Part shown: positions 1 through 8,283 of the stretch, in pieces
How positions within the stretch are numbered: the stretch's first letter is position 1
How the letters are laid out: every line of letters starts with the position of its first letter
Assembly: GCF_900112775.1 (NCBI RefSeq)
Contig: NZ_FOYZ01000008.1
Span: 43,009 to 107,008 of the forward strand
DNA from: Anaeromicropila populeti
GTDB taxonomy: Bacteria; Bacillota; Clostridia; Lachnospirales; Lachnospiraceae
Direction of reading: 5' to 3'
Length of the DNA: 64,000 bases
Translations under genes and position numbers: made by a program
The notes under the pieces: generated by a model
Told to the model about the DNA's origin: nothing
The model's input: the letters and a program-made list of their open reading frames with translations, nothing else
Database searches by the model: none

Positions 1-1442
1 ACTGGTGTTGGTGTTACCACTGGCGTTGGTGTTACCACTGGTGTTGGTGTTGGTACTGTACTCTGACCATCTACCAAAATACCAGCTAATGCTCCAACAA
101 GGCCTGCATTATAATCGATACCAACTTCCGTATACTCATATGCTGCACCATTATCACTATATTGATCGTTACTGTTTGGTCCACCTACTAATCCGCCTAA
201 CAATAAATTTTTAGCAGGTTTTAAGTTACCACTATTCTCATATGTATATCCATTTGCCGCTCTATGATGTGGATAAAGTGGGTATTTACTTCCATATCCA
301 ATCATATAAGACATGTTCATAGGATTATCTCCTAAAATATAATTAATCTGTGACACTGCTAAGTTTTTAGCAGCAGAATCCTTTGTTATTCCATAGTACT
401 GCATAGCAACCATTGCTTCTGCTGATGAATATCTAAGAGTACCCCAGCTGTTAAGATATTTCAAACCACCAGCTGTTGTAGCTAAACTGTTGTTCCAATA
501 GTCAACATTTTTCTTTAATGCATTTAAATATACTGCATTTTTAGTTAATTTATACATTTGGATTGTAGCTGGTGTAAACATATCATCCCAGCACATTGTC
601 CACTCGTCAGTAACAACGCCTGTACTTGTTTTTAAATAATTTTCAGCATCTGTAAGATAACTTGCTGTACCAGTTATTTGATATAACCATGTTGCAGCCC
701 ATGCCAAGTCATCTTTATAACTGCTGGAAGAATAGAAACTTTGTCCTTGACTTGTACCAAGGTTGGACTTTCCTAATGTGTAAAGTGTCTTTGCTGCTGC
801 AAGACATTTATTTGCATAAGTTGAATCAATATCCTTATAATTTAAATACATAATACTTAATGCTGCTGAAGAACCGCCACACACATCAGAACCTGGGTTA
901 CTTGCATCCACTTTATAAATCGTGGAACGATTACCTTGTGCTTCTGGTGCTCCCCAGTAAGAATGATCCTGATATCCATCTCCTACCTGATAATAAAAAG
1001 TATTTGCATTTGGATGACATTTTAATAAATAATCAGTAAAATGTTTCAAAGTCTGCATTGTTTTCTCAGTAGCTCCAGCCTGATCAAATCCAGCCTTGTA
1101 TTCATAAAAACTCCAGCCAAGTACAGATGCTGCATAAGCCTGTGTAATTCCAAACTTTACATGATCACCACAATCGTGATAACCACCCGTTAAATCAAGC
1201 CCTACATCTGCGCCATCATTTACGTGGCAAGCTCCACGCCAGCTAAACGCATTATTTTCACCAGCATCTGGTCCACATTTATTAGCATCATAAAAAGTAA
1301 TAGCATACTTTAATGCTGTACCATAATCTTTACTTGCTGCTTTTACCTGATTCACACTTCCTAAACCAGAAATAGAACCAATGATTAAACCGCATCCTAC
1401 TGCAAGTGCAGTACCCTTTTTTAATTTCATCCCTATTTTCAT
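1..1442 (-). CDS. Secreted GH9 cellulase (endoglucanase), C-terminus cut by window edge
   Basis: The reading frame runs from an ATG at 1442 (ribosome site GGAGGATAAT just upstream) to the window edge without a stop, so about 480 residues are visible. A signal peptide (positively charged start, hydrophobic core, cut near VKAAS) is followed by a glycoside hydrolase family 9 domain. Family landmarks are present: GGYHDCGDHVKF (the catalytic-Asp region), the HHRAANG motif, and EVGIDYNAGLVGAL containing the acid/base Glu. After residue ~460 a repeated TPTPVV linker begins and runs off the edge, so a carbohydrate-binding module is expected beyond it. GH9 enzymes hydrolyse beta-1,4-glucan in cellulose outside the cell. 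The same linker occurs in the SGNH esterase at 32120-33331, which suggests a shared extracellular plant-cell-wall degradation set. Confidence 0.93.
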   Translation of the reverse strand, partial: MKIGMKLKKGTALAVGCGLIIGSISGLGSVNQVKAASKDYGTALKYAITFYDANKCGPDAGENNAFSWRGACHVNDGADVGLDLTGGYHDCGDHVKFGITQAYAASVLGWSFYEYKAGFDQAGATEKTMQTLKHFTDYLLKCHPNANTFYYQVGDGYQDHSYWGAPEAQGNRSTIYKVDASNPGSDVCGGSSAALSIMYLNYKDIDSTYANKCLAAAKTLYTLGKSNLGTSQGQSFYSSSSYKDDLAWAATWLYQITGTASYLTDAENYLKTSTGVVTDEWTMCWDDMFTPATIQMYKLTKNAVYLNALKKNVDYWNNSLATTAGGLKYLNSWGTLRYSSAEAMVAMQYYGITKDSAAKNLAVSQINYILGDNPMNMSYMIGYGSKYPLYPHHRAANGYTYENSGNLKPAKNLLLGGLVGGPNSNDQYSDNGAAYEYTEVGIDYNAGLVGALAGILVDGQSTVPTPTPVVTPTPVVTPTP

Positions 1443-1650
1443 ATTATCCTCCTTAAATTAAAAATATCTTTTTTATTCCCCTTTACTTTCCTTGATCCTC
1501 CCTTCGCACACAAAATCAGGAAGTAGGTATAACTTTAATTTTTCGTTTACTTCTATGACTAATTATAAACGAATCTTAGTAAAAAACCCTCTGTTATGAT
1601 TAACATGTTAACTTTTTCTACATATTGTGTTATCATTTTATTAAAAATCG

Positions 1651-1677
1651 AAAAAAGTTGCTACTGCAACTTTTTTT
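1651..1677. terminator. Hairpin with flanking A and T runs, overlaps the thiZ-like stop codon
   Basis: GTTGC (1657-1661) and GCAAC (1666-1670) form a short stem extended by an A run on the left and a T run on the right. The stop codon of the ATPase gene lies inside the stem. The A/T flanks make it usable in both directions, ending the thiamine-precursor transporter operon on the minus strand. Confidence 0.7.
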
Positions 1678-2410
1678 CTAAATTTTCTATGATTTTTCTC
1701 TTATAATGAATAAAACTTTCGGATAACAAAAACTCTTCTCCGCGAGGCTTTTTTTCTGTGATAATAATCTCTTCCGTAATATGTCCTGGATTACCTGTCA
1801 GCAGGTAAATCCTGTCTGACAAATAAATCGCTTCGTCTATGTCATGGGTAATAAATAAGGTAGATAACTGAATTTTTTCCATAATCCCCAGATACCATTT
1901 ATGCATAGCACTTTTAGTTATCGTATCCAGTGCACTAAACGGCTCATCCAGCAAAGCAACCTTACTGGAAAACAGATACGTTCTGAGCAAAGCTGCCCGT
2001 TGCTTCATACCGCCTGAAAGTTCATGTGGGTACTTTTTTTCCGTATTTTCTAAACCAAACTCCTGAAAATATGGACCTGCTACTTTTCTTGCTTCCCTTT
2101 TCTTCATTCCCTTTATGACCAATGGAAGAGCCACATTATCTTCGATTGTTTTAAAGGGAAACAGTAAATCCTTTTGAAGCATATAGCTGACATGCCCAGT
2201 TTCTCCTGTAATAGTATTTCCATCAAGAGAAACCTCACCAGAATCAGGACACATCAGACCAGAAATAATATTAAATAAAGTGCTTTTGCCTCCTCCACTT
2301 GCTCCTAAAAGAGAAACCAGTTCCCGATTGTGGAGCGAGAGTGATACATTTTCCAGCACCTGTTTATCCTGAAAAAATTTGTTTATATTTTCAACTCGTA
2401 ATTCTGCCAT
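1661..2410 (-). CDS. thiZ: ABC transporter ATPase for thiamine precursor (ThiZ-like)
   Basis: This 249-residue protein is a nitrate/taurine-type ABC ATPase. Walker A is GASGGGKST (residues ~36-44), the signature is LSGGMKQR (~131-138), Walker B is VALLDEP, and the switch His is in ITHD. It would energise uptake through the permease at 3482-4258 using the binding protein at 2420-3439. The three genes are in one direction with small gaps behind a TPP riboswitch, which makes a thiamine pyrimidine precursor (for example formylaminopyrimidine or HMP) the likely cargo. SsuB/TauB ATPases are close relatives, so sequence alone would not set the substrate; the riboswitch does most of the work here. 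Confidence 0.88.
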   Translation of the reverse strand: MAELRVENINKFFQDKQVLENVSLSLHNRELVSLLGASGGGKSTLFNIISGLMCPDSGEVSLDGNTITGETGHVSYMLQKDLLFPFKTIEDNVALPLVIKGMKKREARKVAGPYFQEFGLENTEKKYPHELSGGMKQRAALLRTYLFSSKVALLDEPFSALDTITKSAMHKWYLGIMEKIQLSTLFITHDIDEAIYLSDRIYLLTGNPGHITEEIIITEKKPRGEEFLLSESFIHYKRKIIENLEKKLQ

Positions 2411-2419
2411 ATCTGCATC

Positions 2420-3439
2420 CTATTCTGGTAAATAGTCATTTGTAAAACCTGTATTTTCAGGTATTTTATTTTCCACCAAATTATTATCATTGAGCCAATT
2501 GTAAAAAGTATTCCATCTTGTGCTGTCTATATAGCCCCACCTTTCCACCTCTGCTTTATATTGATCTGCCAGCCATTTCTGACTTCTTACCGTAATGTCC
2601 CGATCCAGTTCTGGCGCTGCTTTTAATAAAATTTCCGCTGCACCTTCTGGATCTGCAATTGCATCCTCGTATCCCTTTTTCACTGCATCAAGAAATGCTT
2701 TCGCCATTTCTTCATTCTCCTCTAGATATTCCGTATTGGCAATGAGAACAGGTGTATAGTAGTCAAACACTGGATTGATATCTCGAAAGGCAAAATAATC
2801 TGTATCCAGGTCTTTTACTTCAGTGGCAATTCCTGCCCATGCGTAATAAATCCAGATTGCATCCACTGACTTGGTTTTTAAAGCACTTACTTCATCCGTT
2901 ACCGTACTTGGAATTAGGTTTACTTTGCTAAAATCTCCACCATCTGCTTCCACTACATTTTTCAAAACAGCCTTTTCTACATCCAAATCCCAGGTAGCAT
3001 ATTTTTTACCTTCCAACCCTTTTGGTGTATCCATTCCTTCTCCTTTACGGCTTACAATACCTGATGTATTATGCTGGATAAGGGCGGCTACTGCAATTAC
3101 AGGCAGTTTATTCTCTCCTGTTAAAGCTGGGGCTAAATAGTCCTGAAATGAAACACCAAACTGTGCTTTTCCGCTTGCAACCAACGCTTCTGCTCCATCG
3201 TCTGGTGGCTGAACGATTTCAATCTGGATACCTGCTTCTTCAAAATACCCCTTTTCCTGTGCCACATAAATTCCTGTATGATTTGTATTTGGTGTCCAGT
3301 CCAGTACAAATGTAATTTTTTTCATTGGTGTGCCAGACTCCGTCTTTTCATTTGATTGGTTCTTTCCACATCCCACCAAGATAACGCACATTACTGCCAC
3401 CATAGCTCCTGCTATTATTTTGCTGCCTGCTTTTTTCAT
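2420..3439 (-). CDS. thiY: Thiamine-precursor substrate-binding lipoprotein (ThiY, NMT1/THI5-like)
   Basis: The 339-residue protein starts with a lipoprotein signal peptide (positive start, hydrophobic stretch, VGCGKNQ with the lipobox Cys at ~24). The mature part begins ITFVLDWTPNTNHTGIYVA, the hallmark of the NMT1/THI5-like family that binds pyrimidine precursors of thiamine. Periplasmic-type two-lobe fold is expected, tethered to the outer face of the membrane. It sits directly upstream of the ATPase (9 nt gap) and downstream of the permease. Regulation is by the TPP riboswitch at 4657-4746. Binding of formylaminopyrimidine rather than HMP is inferred from ThiY relatives and is not certain. 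Confidence 0.9.
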   Translation of the reverse strand: MKKAGSKIIAGAMVAVMCVILVGCGKNQSNEKTESGTPMKKITFVLDWTPNTNHTGIYVAQEKGYFEEAGIQIEIVQPPDDGAEALVASGKAQFGVSFQDYLAPALTGENKLPVIAVAALIQHNTSGIVSRKGEGMDTPKGLEGKKYATWDLDVEKAVLKNVVEADGGDFSKVNLIPSTVTDEVSALKTKSVDAIWIYYAWAGIATEVKDLDTDYFAFRDINPVFDYYTPVLIANTEYLEENEEMAKAFLDAVKKGYEDAIADPEGAAEILLKAAPELDRDITVRSQKWLADQYKAEVERWGYIDSTRWNTFYNWLNDNNLVENKIPENTGFTNDYLPE

Positions 3440-3481
3440 TCTTGTTCCACAACTAACACAACTGTGTTCCTTTCTATCCTT

Positions 3482-4258
3482 TTATTTTCTTATTGCCCTT
3501 CTGTTTTCCCATGGTGTACAGCATTTACGCAAAACGTCTACACTATACATAAGAACCAGACTGATTGCCGAGATTAAAAAAATAACTGCAAACATCTTGT
3601 CAAAGGCATATGATTTTTTTACCCGTGTCATATAAACTCCCAATCCAGAAAAACCACCCAGCCATTCTGCAATTACAGCTCCTACTACTGAATAGGAAAC
3701 AGCAATACGCAGACTGGCAAAAAACTGGCTTAAGGAACTTTTTATTTTTATATGTTTAAATATCTGAATCCTTGTTGCTCCCATAGATTGAAGAAGATGA
3801 ACTGCATCTCTATCCGCAGAACGAAATCCTTCTAGCAAGCCAATTGCCACCGGGAAAAATGTCACAATCACAATTAGTACAACCTTGGGTGCAATACCAT
3901 ATCCCAGCCACAATACTAAAAGTGGTGCAATTGCTACTGTTGGTACCGTCTGGGTTATTACCAAAACAGGATATACAGCTTTATAAATAAATTCAAACTG
4001 ATCCATCATCACAGCAAGAACAAAGCCAATCAGTACTCCACACAGCAGCCCCAGAAAGGCCTCCACTAAAGTAACCTTTGCATGAAACATCAGTAAGGAG
4101 AAGTCGCTTATAAATGCATGTATTACCTGAACAGGAGATGGCAGCATATAGGTTGGAACAACGTGAAAACAGGAAATCAGTTCCCATATAACCAGAATTC
4201 CTGCAATTGTCATAGGAGCTGCTATTTTATTGGTGATGCTTTGTAACTTTTTTTTCAA
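3482..4258 (-). CDS. thiX: ABC transporter permease for thiamine precursor (ThiX-like)
   Basis: This 258-residue protein has about six hydrophobic helices and the cytoplasmic EAA loop (around FRSADRDAVHLLQSMGATR, with the conserved G) that contacts the ATPase. It belongs to the nitrate/sulfonate/taurine-type permeases. The start is a TTG at 4258 preceded by AAGGAG about 11 nt away, and it overlaps the 3' end of the thiamine-binding gene by 32 nt, which implies translational coupling. It forms the membrane channel of the riboswitch-controlled importer with its two downstream genes. Confidence 0.87.
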   Translation of the reverse strand: MKKKLQSITNKIAAPMTIAGILVIWELISCFHVVPTYMLPSPVQVIHAFISDFSLLMFHAKVTLVEAFLGLLCGVLIGFVLAVMMDQFEFIYKAVYPVLVITQTVPTVAIAPLLVLWLGYGIAPKVVLIVIVTFFPVAIGLLEGFRSADRDAVHLLQSMGATRIQIFKHIKIKSSLSQFFASLRIAVSYSVVGAVIAEWLGGFSGLGVYMTRVKKSYAFDKMFAVIFLISAISLVLMYSVDVLRKCCTPWENRRAIRK

Positions 4259-4523
4259 TGGTCAGCACATCTCCTTCTGGTTTATAAGTGACCTTTATAT
4301 AAGCAGCGACAGAAGGTGCACCTGCACGAATAGCAATATGCTGGCATTCCTTTACAATGTCCATTAATTCATCGTAATCCCCTTCAATTGCCGTCTCAAA
4401 GGGGCCTACATAATAATGTAATCCTGTACTCTTAATATAAGCAATCACCTCATCTACTATACGAATTAGTTCCTCATCATTCTTTGCTTCTGGTAACGTT
4501 TGAATTGCCACACTTGCGTTCAT
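4227..4523 (-). CDS. Thiamine-binding protein, MTH1187/YkoF type
   Basis: A 98-residue protein starting at the ATG at 4523, chosen because AGGAGAGG lies 8 nt upstream; an earlier in-frame start at 4568 has no ribosome site. The sequence (ASVAIQTLPEAKNDEEL..., HYYVGPFETAIEGDYDELM) matches the MTH1187/YkoF-like family, small ferredoxin-like-fold proteins that bind thiamine or its pyrimidine part. It is the first gene after the TPP riboswitch and overlaps the permease gene, so it probably acts as a cytoplasmic or accessory carrier of the imported precursor. Exact ligand is not shown by sequence. Confidence 0.85.
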   Translation of the reverse strand: MNASVAIQTLPEAKNDEELIRIVDEVIAYIKSTGLHYYVGPFETAIEGDYDELMDIVKECQHIAIRAGAPSVAAYIKVTYKPEGDVLTIEKKVTKHHQ

Positions 4524-4587
4524 AATAGTCCTCTCCTTTTTGTCTATTCCTATTGTCCTACAGCACACTGATTCACAGGTATATGAA

Positions 4588-4613
4588 AACCCTTCTGGTG
4601 ATCCAGAAGGGTT
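4588..4613 (-). terminator. Intrinsic terminator of the TPP riboswitch expression platform
   Basis: On the minus strand an 11-bp perfect stem (AACCCTTCTGG with CCAGAAGGGTT) is followed by TTTTCATAT. It lies about 45 nt downstream of the TPP aptamer and 65 nt before the first gene, the usual place for a ligand-dependent terminator. Confidence 0.85.
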
Positions 4614-4656
4614 GTTATTTAAACAGATATGTTTTCTGCTCTATCAGTTTATTTAT

Positions 4657-4746
4657 ACTCCCTACGCTGGAATTACCCAGATCAGGTATAAGGGTCAAAG
4701 ACATTCATTTGGTCCTAATCTCAGTCAGACTCTTCTGACTCCCCTG
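4657..4746 (-). promoter_or_regulatory. TPP riboswitch (THI element)
   Basis: On the minus strand the conserved aptamer parts appear in order: GGGGAGTC, GACTGAGA, ACCCTTATACCTGATCTGG and CCAGCGTAGGGA. These are the THI-box core sequences that bind thiamine pyrophosphate. The downstream terminator at 4588-4613 suggests transcription of the transporter operon stops when TPP is plentiful. Confidence 0.97.
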
Positions 4747-4806
4747 AAATCGCACTAATTATAAAACAAGCTATGGCAAAAGTCAAGTAAAACAGCACTT
4801 TAATTG

Positions 4807-5943
4807 TTATTCACCACTTTCAGCAGGAAGTAGTTTCCTACCGCCAAAGCCTTTGTATATTTTTGTAAATTCATATTTTGCATGAATACCTAGATTATTC
4901 ACCAGCATAGCATCTTTATTTATTTCCCAGAAAGAAACCATTCCCAGCTGTTTTTTGTCTGCATGATTTACTACAAGCCTGGCCCATTTCTTTGTAAAAA
5001 CAGGATGCTGATAGGACGAAAATCCAATATTAGTTGTTGTCCCAATTTTGGAAAAGGCTTGGTCCTCACTCAATGAAATTCCTAAGTACTGTCGATAATA
5101 TTTTTTCAGCTGTTCTGTAGCTGCATCAATTGCCTTTACCGAAGCAGTCCCATAGCTGACACCTGGTGATAAACTGCCTCTCCCATAGCACATTGTCATT
5201 AAATTTAGTATTTCAATCTCTACTCCACTTTCTAAATATGCCTCTAGCACCAGTAGTTGCTGATAATCCAATCCATCCTCTGAAACGGGTAGTGTCAGAA
5301 TTACCTCAACACCAGTTTCATCCTGTACTATTTTCAGTGCCTTTGCATTTGCAGCATTCTTTGCCCTGTTTTGAGCGGCACCTTCAATATCAAAGTCAAT
5401 TCGTGTAAGCCCATACACTGATATAATCTCTCGATATGTATTTGCTAAAACTGCCACATTACTGGTGACCTGCCAAAAGGCGATTCCTTTCCCACCACCA
5501 AAGGATACACAGACATCTCCGCCCATTGACCTTAATTCTTTAATAGAACGCTTTAATCCTAAATACTGGGGGTCCCATTTCCCTTTTTCTGATAAAGCCT
5601 GATAGCCGCCCCACCCCCATTGTATTTTCTTATTTTTTATAATATGGGAGCTTGCCTGGATAAACCCCAGATGAAAAAATTTTACACCTGTATCCTGGGA
5701 AACTCTCTTCAAATTCAAGGAACCGTTGTTGGAATAGCCTTTTTGGGTAACCCAGGCTGCCATATCTACGTATGGGGCAAACACATGCTCTGGCCATATA
5801 ATACCGTGACCAGCCCCCAAATTTTTTTCAGCTGCCAGAACAACCTTTCCAGTATCCATTCTCATTGATTCCGTTAAAATAATAACTATCACAAGTATAA
5901 AAGTAATTACAATTTTCTTGTTTAAAATTTTAGAATTACCCAT
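4807..5943 (-). CDS. Membrane-anchored or secreted GH18 family glycosidase
   Basis: This 378-residue protein begins with a hydrophobic signal or anchor segment (residues ~9-27), and the GH18 catalytic motif is seen as RIDFDIEGA (~183-191), with the DxxDxE-like acidic triad as D-F-D-I-E. The SFGGG segment (~147) is the other conserved GH18 strand. GH18 enzymes cleave beta-1,4-linked GlcNAc in chitin or related glycans; this domain resembles the group with bacterial chitinase-like proteins that lack a clear binding module. A good ribosome site (AAGGAGG) precedes the ATG. It stands alone between the riboswitch operon and the divergent HAD gene. Natural substrate is unknown. Confidence 0.85.
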   Translation of the reverse strand: MGNSKILNKKIVITFILVIVIILTESMRMDTGKVVLAAEKNLGAGHGIIWPEHVFAPYVDMAAWVTQKGYSNNGSLNLKRVSQDTGVKFFHLGFIQASSHIIKNKKIQWGWGGYQALSEKGKWDPQYLGLKRSIKELRSMGGDVCVSFGGGKGIAFWQVTSNVAVLANTYREIISVYGLTRIDFDIEGAAQNRAKNAANAKALKIVQDETGVEVILTLPVSEDGLDYQQLLVLEAYLESGVEIEILNLMTMCYGRGSLSPGVSYGTASVKAIDAATEQLKKYYRQYLGISLSEDQAFSKIGTTTNIGFSSYQHPVFTKKWARLVVNHADKKQLGMVSFWEINKDAMLVNNLGIHAKYEFTKIYKGFGGRKLLPAESGE

Positions 5944-6051
5944 TATCTTCCTCCTTGCACTGACCTTGTCATTATATATGTTTTTTTATGGAACATCAAT
6001 ATATTTTATGATATGATAGTACCATAAAGTTACTATTGGGAGGGACCTTAC

Positions 6052-6702
6052 TTGATTAATACTATAGTATTTGATATGGACGGTGTTCTGTTTGACACAG
6101 AAAAACTGTTTATGGAATGTTCTTATCAGGCGGCAGAACAAATGCAGCTTAGTGAAATTGAAACTGCGTTAAAATCCAGTATAGGACTGAATCACAGAGA
6201 TACACAAGAACTATTTTTAAAACTCTATGGTCAGGATTTTCCTTATGAGGAATTTCAGAAGAATCTGCGTCTTCTTATGGCAGAAAGAATTGAGTCAGAA
6301 GGGCTGCCTGTGAAAAAGGGAGTCTATGAGTTGTTAGCTTATTTAAAAAAAGAAAATTATAACATTGCATTAGCATCTTCTTCTACTGAAAAAAGTGTGT
6401 TAAGCCATCTAGTCCGTGCTGAAATTAAGAGTTATTTTCAAGTTATTGTTTGTGGTGATATGGTTGTTCATAGTAAGCCTAATCCAGAAATATATCAGAT
6501 GGCTTGTGATAAATTGAAAGTCGCTCCTAATAAGGCATTTGCCATTGAAGATTCCCCTAATGGAATTAAATCTGCTCACTCCGCTGGCATGAAGGTTATA
6601 ATGGTACCTGATTTAATTCAGCCTTCCCATGAAATTCTTCAGCTGCTTTCTCAAAAATTTGATTCTCTATTAGATGTAAAAGATTTTCTTCAAAATAACT
6701 AA
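6052..6702 (+). CDS. HAD-IA family phosphatase/phosphomutase (beta-phosphoglucomutase-like)
   Basis: A 216-residue haloacid dehalogenase protein. Motif I is FDMDGVLFDTE with the nucleophile Asp and acid Asp, motif II is ASSSTEKS, motif III Lys is in HSKPNPEIY, and motif IV is EDSPNGIKSA. The cap is the helical type inserted after motif I. The start is a TTG at 6052 supported by GGGAGGGA upstream. Such proteins remove or shift phosphate on sugar phosphates; the specific substrate cannot be read from the sequence. The gene is monocistronic with a terminator right after it. Confidence 0.88.
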   Translation: MINTIVFDMDGVLFDTEKLFMECSYQAAEQMQLSEIETALKSSIGLNHRDTQELFLKLYGQDFPYEEFQKNLRLLMAERIESEGLPVKKGVYELLAYLKKENYNIALASSSTEKSVLSHLVRAEIKSYFQVIVCGDMVVHSKPNPEIYQMACDKLKVAPNKAFAIEDSPNGIKSAHSAGMKVIMVPDLIQPSHEILQLLSQKFDSLLDVKDFLQNN

Positions 6703-6715
6703 TATAACAAGTATA

Positions 6716-6760
6716 AAGGTGTAGCTGCTAAATACCAAGTAACAGCTACACCTTATTTTT
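6716..6760. terminator. Convergent bidirectional terminator
   Basis: AAGGTGTAGCTG (6716-6727) and CAGCTACACCTT (6743-6754) form a 12-bp perfect stem, followed by a T-rich tail. It separates the HAD gene from the flavodoxin gene, which converge here. Confidence 0.85.
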
Positions 6761-6761
6761 G

Positions 6762-7199
6762 TCAGACATTGAATGAAGCAAGCGTCTTTCCTATGTCTAT
6801 ACATCTTTCCTTTGTTTCATCATCAGGCTCTCCTAAAACGGTAATACCTTCTCCGCCTACAATAACAGCACCTGCATTTTGCATTCTTTCTTCCCAGTCA
6901 CGCATCCATTCACAGTTTCCCCAGCCATATGAACCGAATAATGCAATACTCTTTCCAGATACTATTCCTTCCAGTTCTTCCACAAAAGGTTCCATGACAC
7001 TTTCCTCCAGCTGTTCTGCTCCCATGGATGGACATCCCAAAGCAAATGCTTTATCCCCCGCTAAATCCTTTGGATCAATCTCACTTACATCCACTACATT
7101 TGCAGTCTGGCCTGCTTTCTCTACTCCCTGTGCAATATACTTTGCCATCTGCTCCGTATTACCTGTACCACTCCAAAAAACAATATTTACTTTACTCAT
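6762..7199 (-). CDS. Flavodoxin
   Basis: A 145-residue short-chain flavodoxin. The FMN phosphate loop is WSGTGNTEQMA (residues ~9-19) and the isoalloxazine-facing segment is near GCPSMGAEQLEE. The Gly-rich FGSYGWG (~89-95) is the second flavin-contacting loop. It is a low-potential electron carrier that replaces ferredoxin when iron is scarce. It lies 24 nt after the DUF3793 gene and probably shares its transcript; a weak Fur-like site lies in front of that pair. Start has a strong AAGGAGG. Confidence 0.93.
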   Translation of the reverse strand: MSKVNIVFWSGTGNTEQMAKYIAQGVEKAGQTANVVDVSEIDPKDLAGDKAFALGCPSMGAEQLEESVMEPFVEELEGIVSGKSIALFGSYGWGNCEWMRDWEERMQNAGAVIVGGEGITVLGEPDDETKERCIDIGKTLASFNV

Positions 7200-7223
7200 C
7201 CTTATTTCCTCCTTCTATTTCTT

Positions 7224-7814
7224 CTATGCGCATGCAATTTCCCTTATGCTCTTACCATTTAACAATTCATCAACTACCTCTTCTTTAGCTCTGTCAAATG
7301 CTTCAAAAATTTCTTTTGCCCGCTTCAGGTTTTGATAAACCTTCCAGTAGCCTGTCAGAATACAATTTTTTCCCCCGTTTTCAATAAATCCTTTTATATC
7401 TTCCCCTGGATACCCTAGAAAAGCACCGATTTCATGGGGAAAATCATTTTCTTTCATATAATATCTGTGCAGCCGGCCAGACAATTGTTCAATCATATCT
7501 TCCATCAGAAGTCCTTTATATCCATATACAATTAATATTTCCTGAATATCTGCACGTTCTAAATGCCGTTCCAGCAACTCTTCCCGATATAAATACAAAG
7601 TACATTTTTCTCTTTTGTGGTAGATACAACGATAGGAAATTCCTGTGTCTTCTAATAAATTTATTACTTCCTCTGAACACTTATCTGGTATTGTACAAAT
7701 ACAGGCTTCTCGAATGCCTTTTAGTAAAGGTGCACTTTGTAATGCAATCTGAAACTGTACTCTATTTAGCTCTGTAGTGTTTGATAAGTATGTCATTACA
7801 TGTTCCGTTGGCAT
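7224..7814 (-). CDS. DUF3793 family protein
   Basis: This 196-residue protein matches the DUF3793 family by features such as the central KCTLYLYREE, the LGYPGEDIKGFI segment and the NCILTGYWKVYQN segment. The family is common in Clostridia and is often beside flavodoxin or iron-related genes, as it is here. No catalytic residues or membrane segments are recognisable. It is the promoter-proximal gene of the pair with flavodoxin. Function is unknown; a role in iron or heme-linked redox adjustment is only an inference from the neighbourhood. Confidence 0.8.
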   Translation of the reverse strand: MPTEHVMTYLSNTTELNRVQFQIALQSAPLLKGIREACICTIPDKCSEEVINLLEDTGISYRCIYHKREKCTLYLYREELLERHLERADIQEILIVYGYKGLLMEDMIEQLSGRLHRYYMKENDFPHEIGAFLGYPGEDIKGFIENGGKNCILTGYWKVYQNLKRAKEIFEAFDRAKEEVVDELLNGKSIREIACA

Positions 7815-7893
7815 CGTTTCACCTCATTTCTAGTTAGTTTCTGCTAACCATCTACAAGATAGCATATATTATTTTCTGATGCAATGGTTTTAA

Positions 7894-7908
7894 TGATAAC
7901 TATTCTTA
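7894..7908. promoter_or_regulatory. Possible Fur-like 7-1-7 operator
   Basis: TGATAACTATTCTTA is an imperfect match to the 7-1-7 Fur consensus (TGATAAT N ATTATCA, about 11 of 14 positions). It lies about 80 nt before the DUF3793-flavodoxin pair. The match is degenerate, so this is a suggestion only. Confidence 0.3.
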
Positions 7909-7924
7909 ACAATCTTCTTTGATA

Positions 7925-8125
7925 CTATTTATCAATACTGCTTTTATAATCGTCTCTTGCCCAGTTAGGCGCATTTACTGTACCCGCTTTTTCATGTCCA
8001 TACTTTGCTTTTCCCTGAATTTCTGGAACAGGTGGCTGTTCGTTTTTATTTGTATGCATTTTCTTATTGCTTTCTGTTCCATGTGGCTCTTTTGGATCAG
8101 GACGCCTCATTCCTGCTTTTGCCAT
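7925..8125 (-). CDS. Small conserved hypothetical protein, Lys/Pro/His rich
   Basis: A 66-residue protein starting at ATG 8125, selected because GGAGGTG lies 8 nt upstream; the open frame extends 14 codons further but with no ribosome site. It is hydrophilic and basic (AKAGMRRPDPKEPHG..., ending YKSSIDK) with no hydrophobic core, cysteines or membrane segment, and may be intrinsically disordered. It is not a recognised family to me. It sits alone, divergent from the cyclophilin gene. Codon use looks like the neighbours, and the good ribosome site argues it is real. Confidence 0.6.
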   Translation of the reverse strand: MAKAGMRRPDPKEPHGTESNKKMHTNKNEQPPVPEIQGKAKYGHEKAGTVNAPNWARDDYKSSIDK

Positions 8126-8283
8126 TATAACACCTCCAGACTTATTTCGTATTCTCAGTATGACCATTCTTATTTTTTCTATTCTTAACTAAAATGGATT
8201 TTATGTTTTGTCCCTTTACAAATGAAATAAAATCCAGTAAACTAATACAATGACAAATTTATTAAAGAAGGGATGTTCCTATC

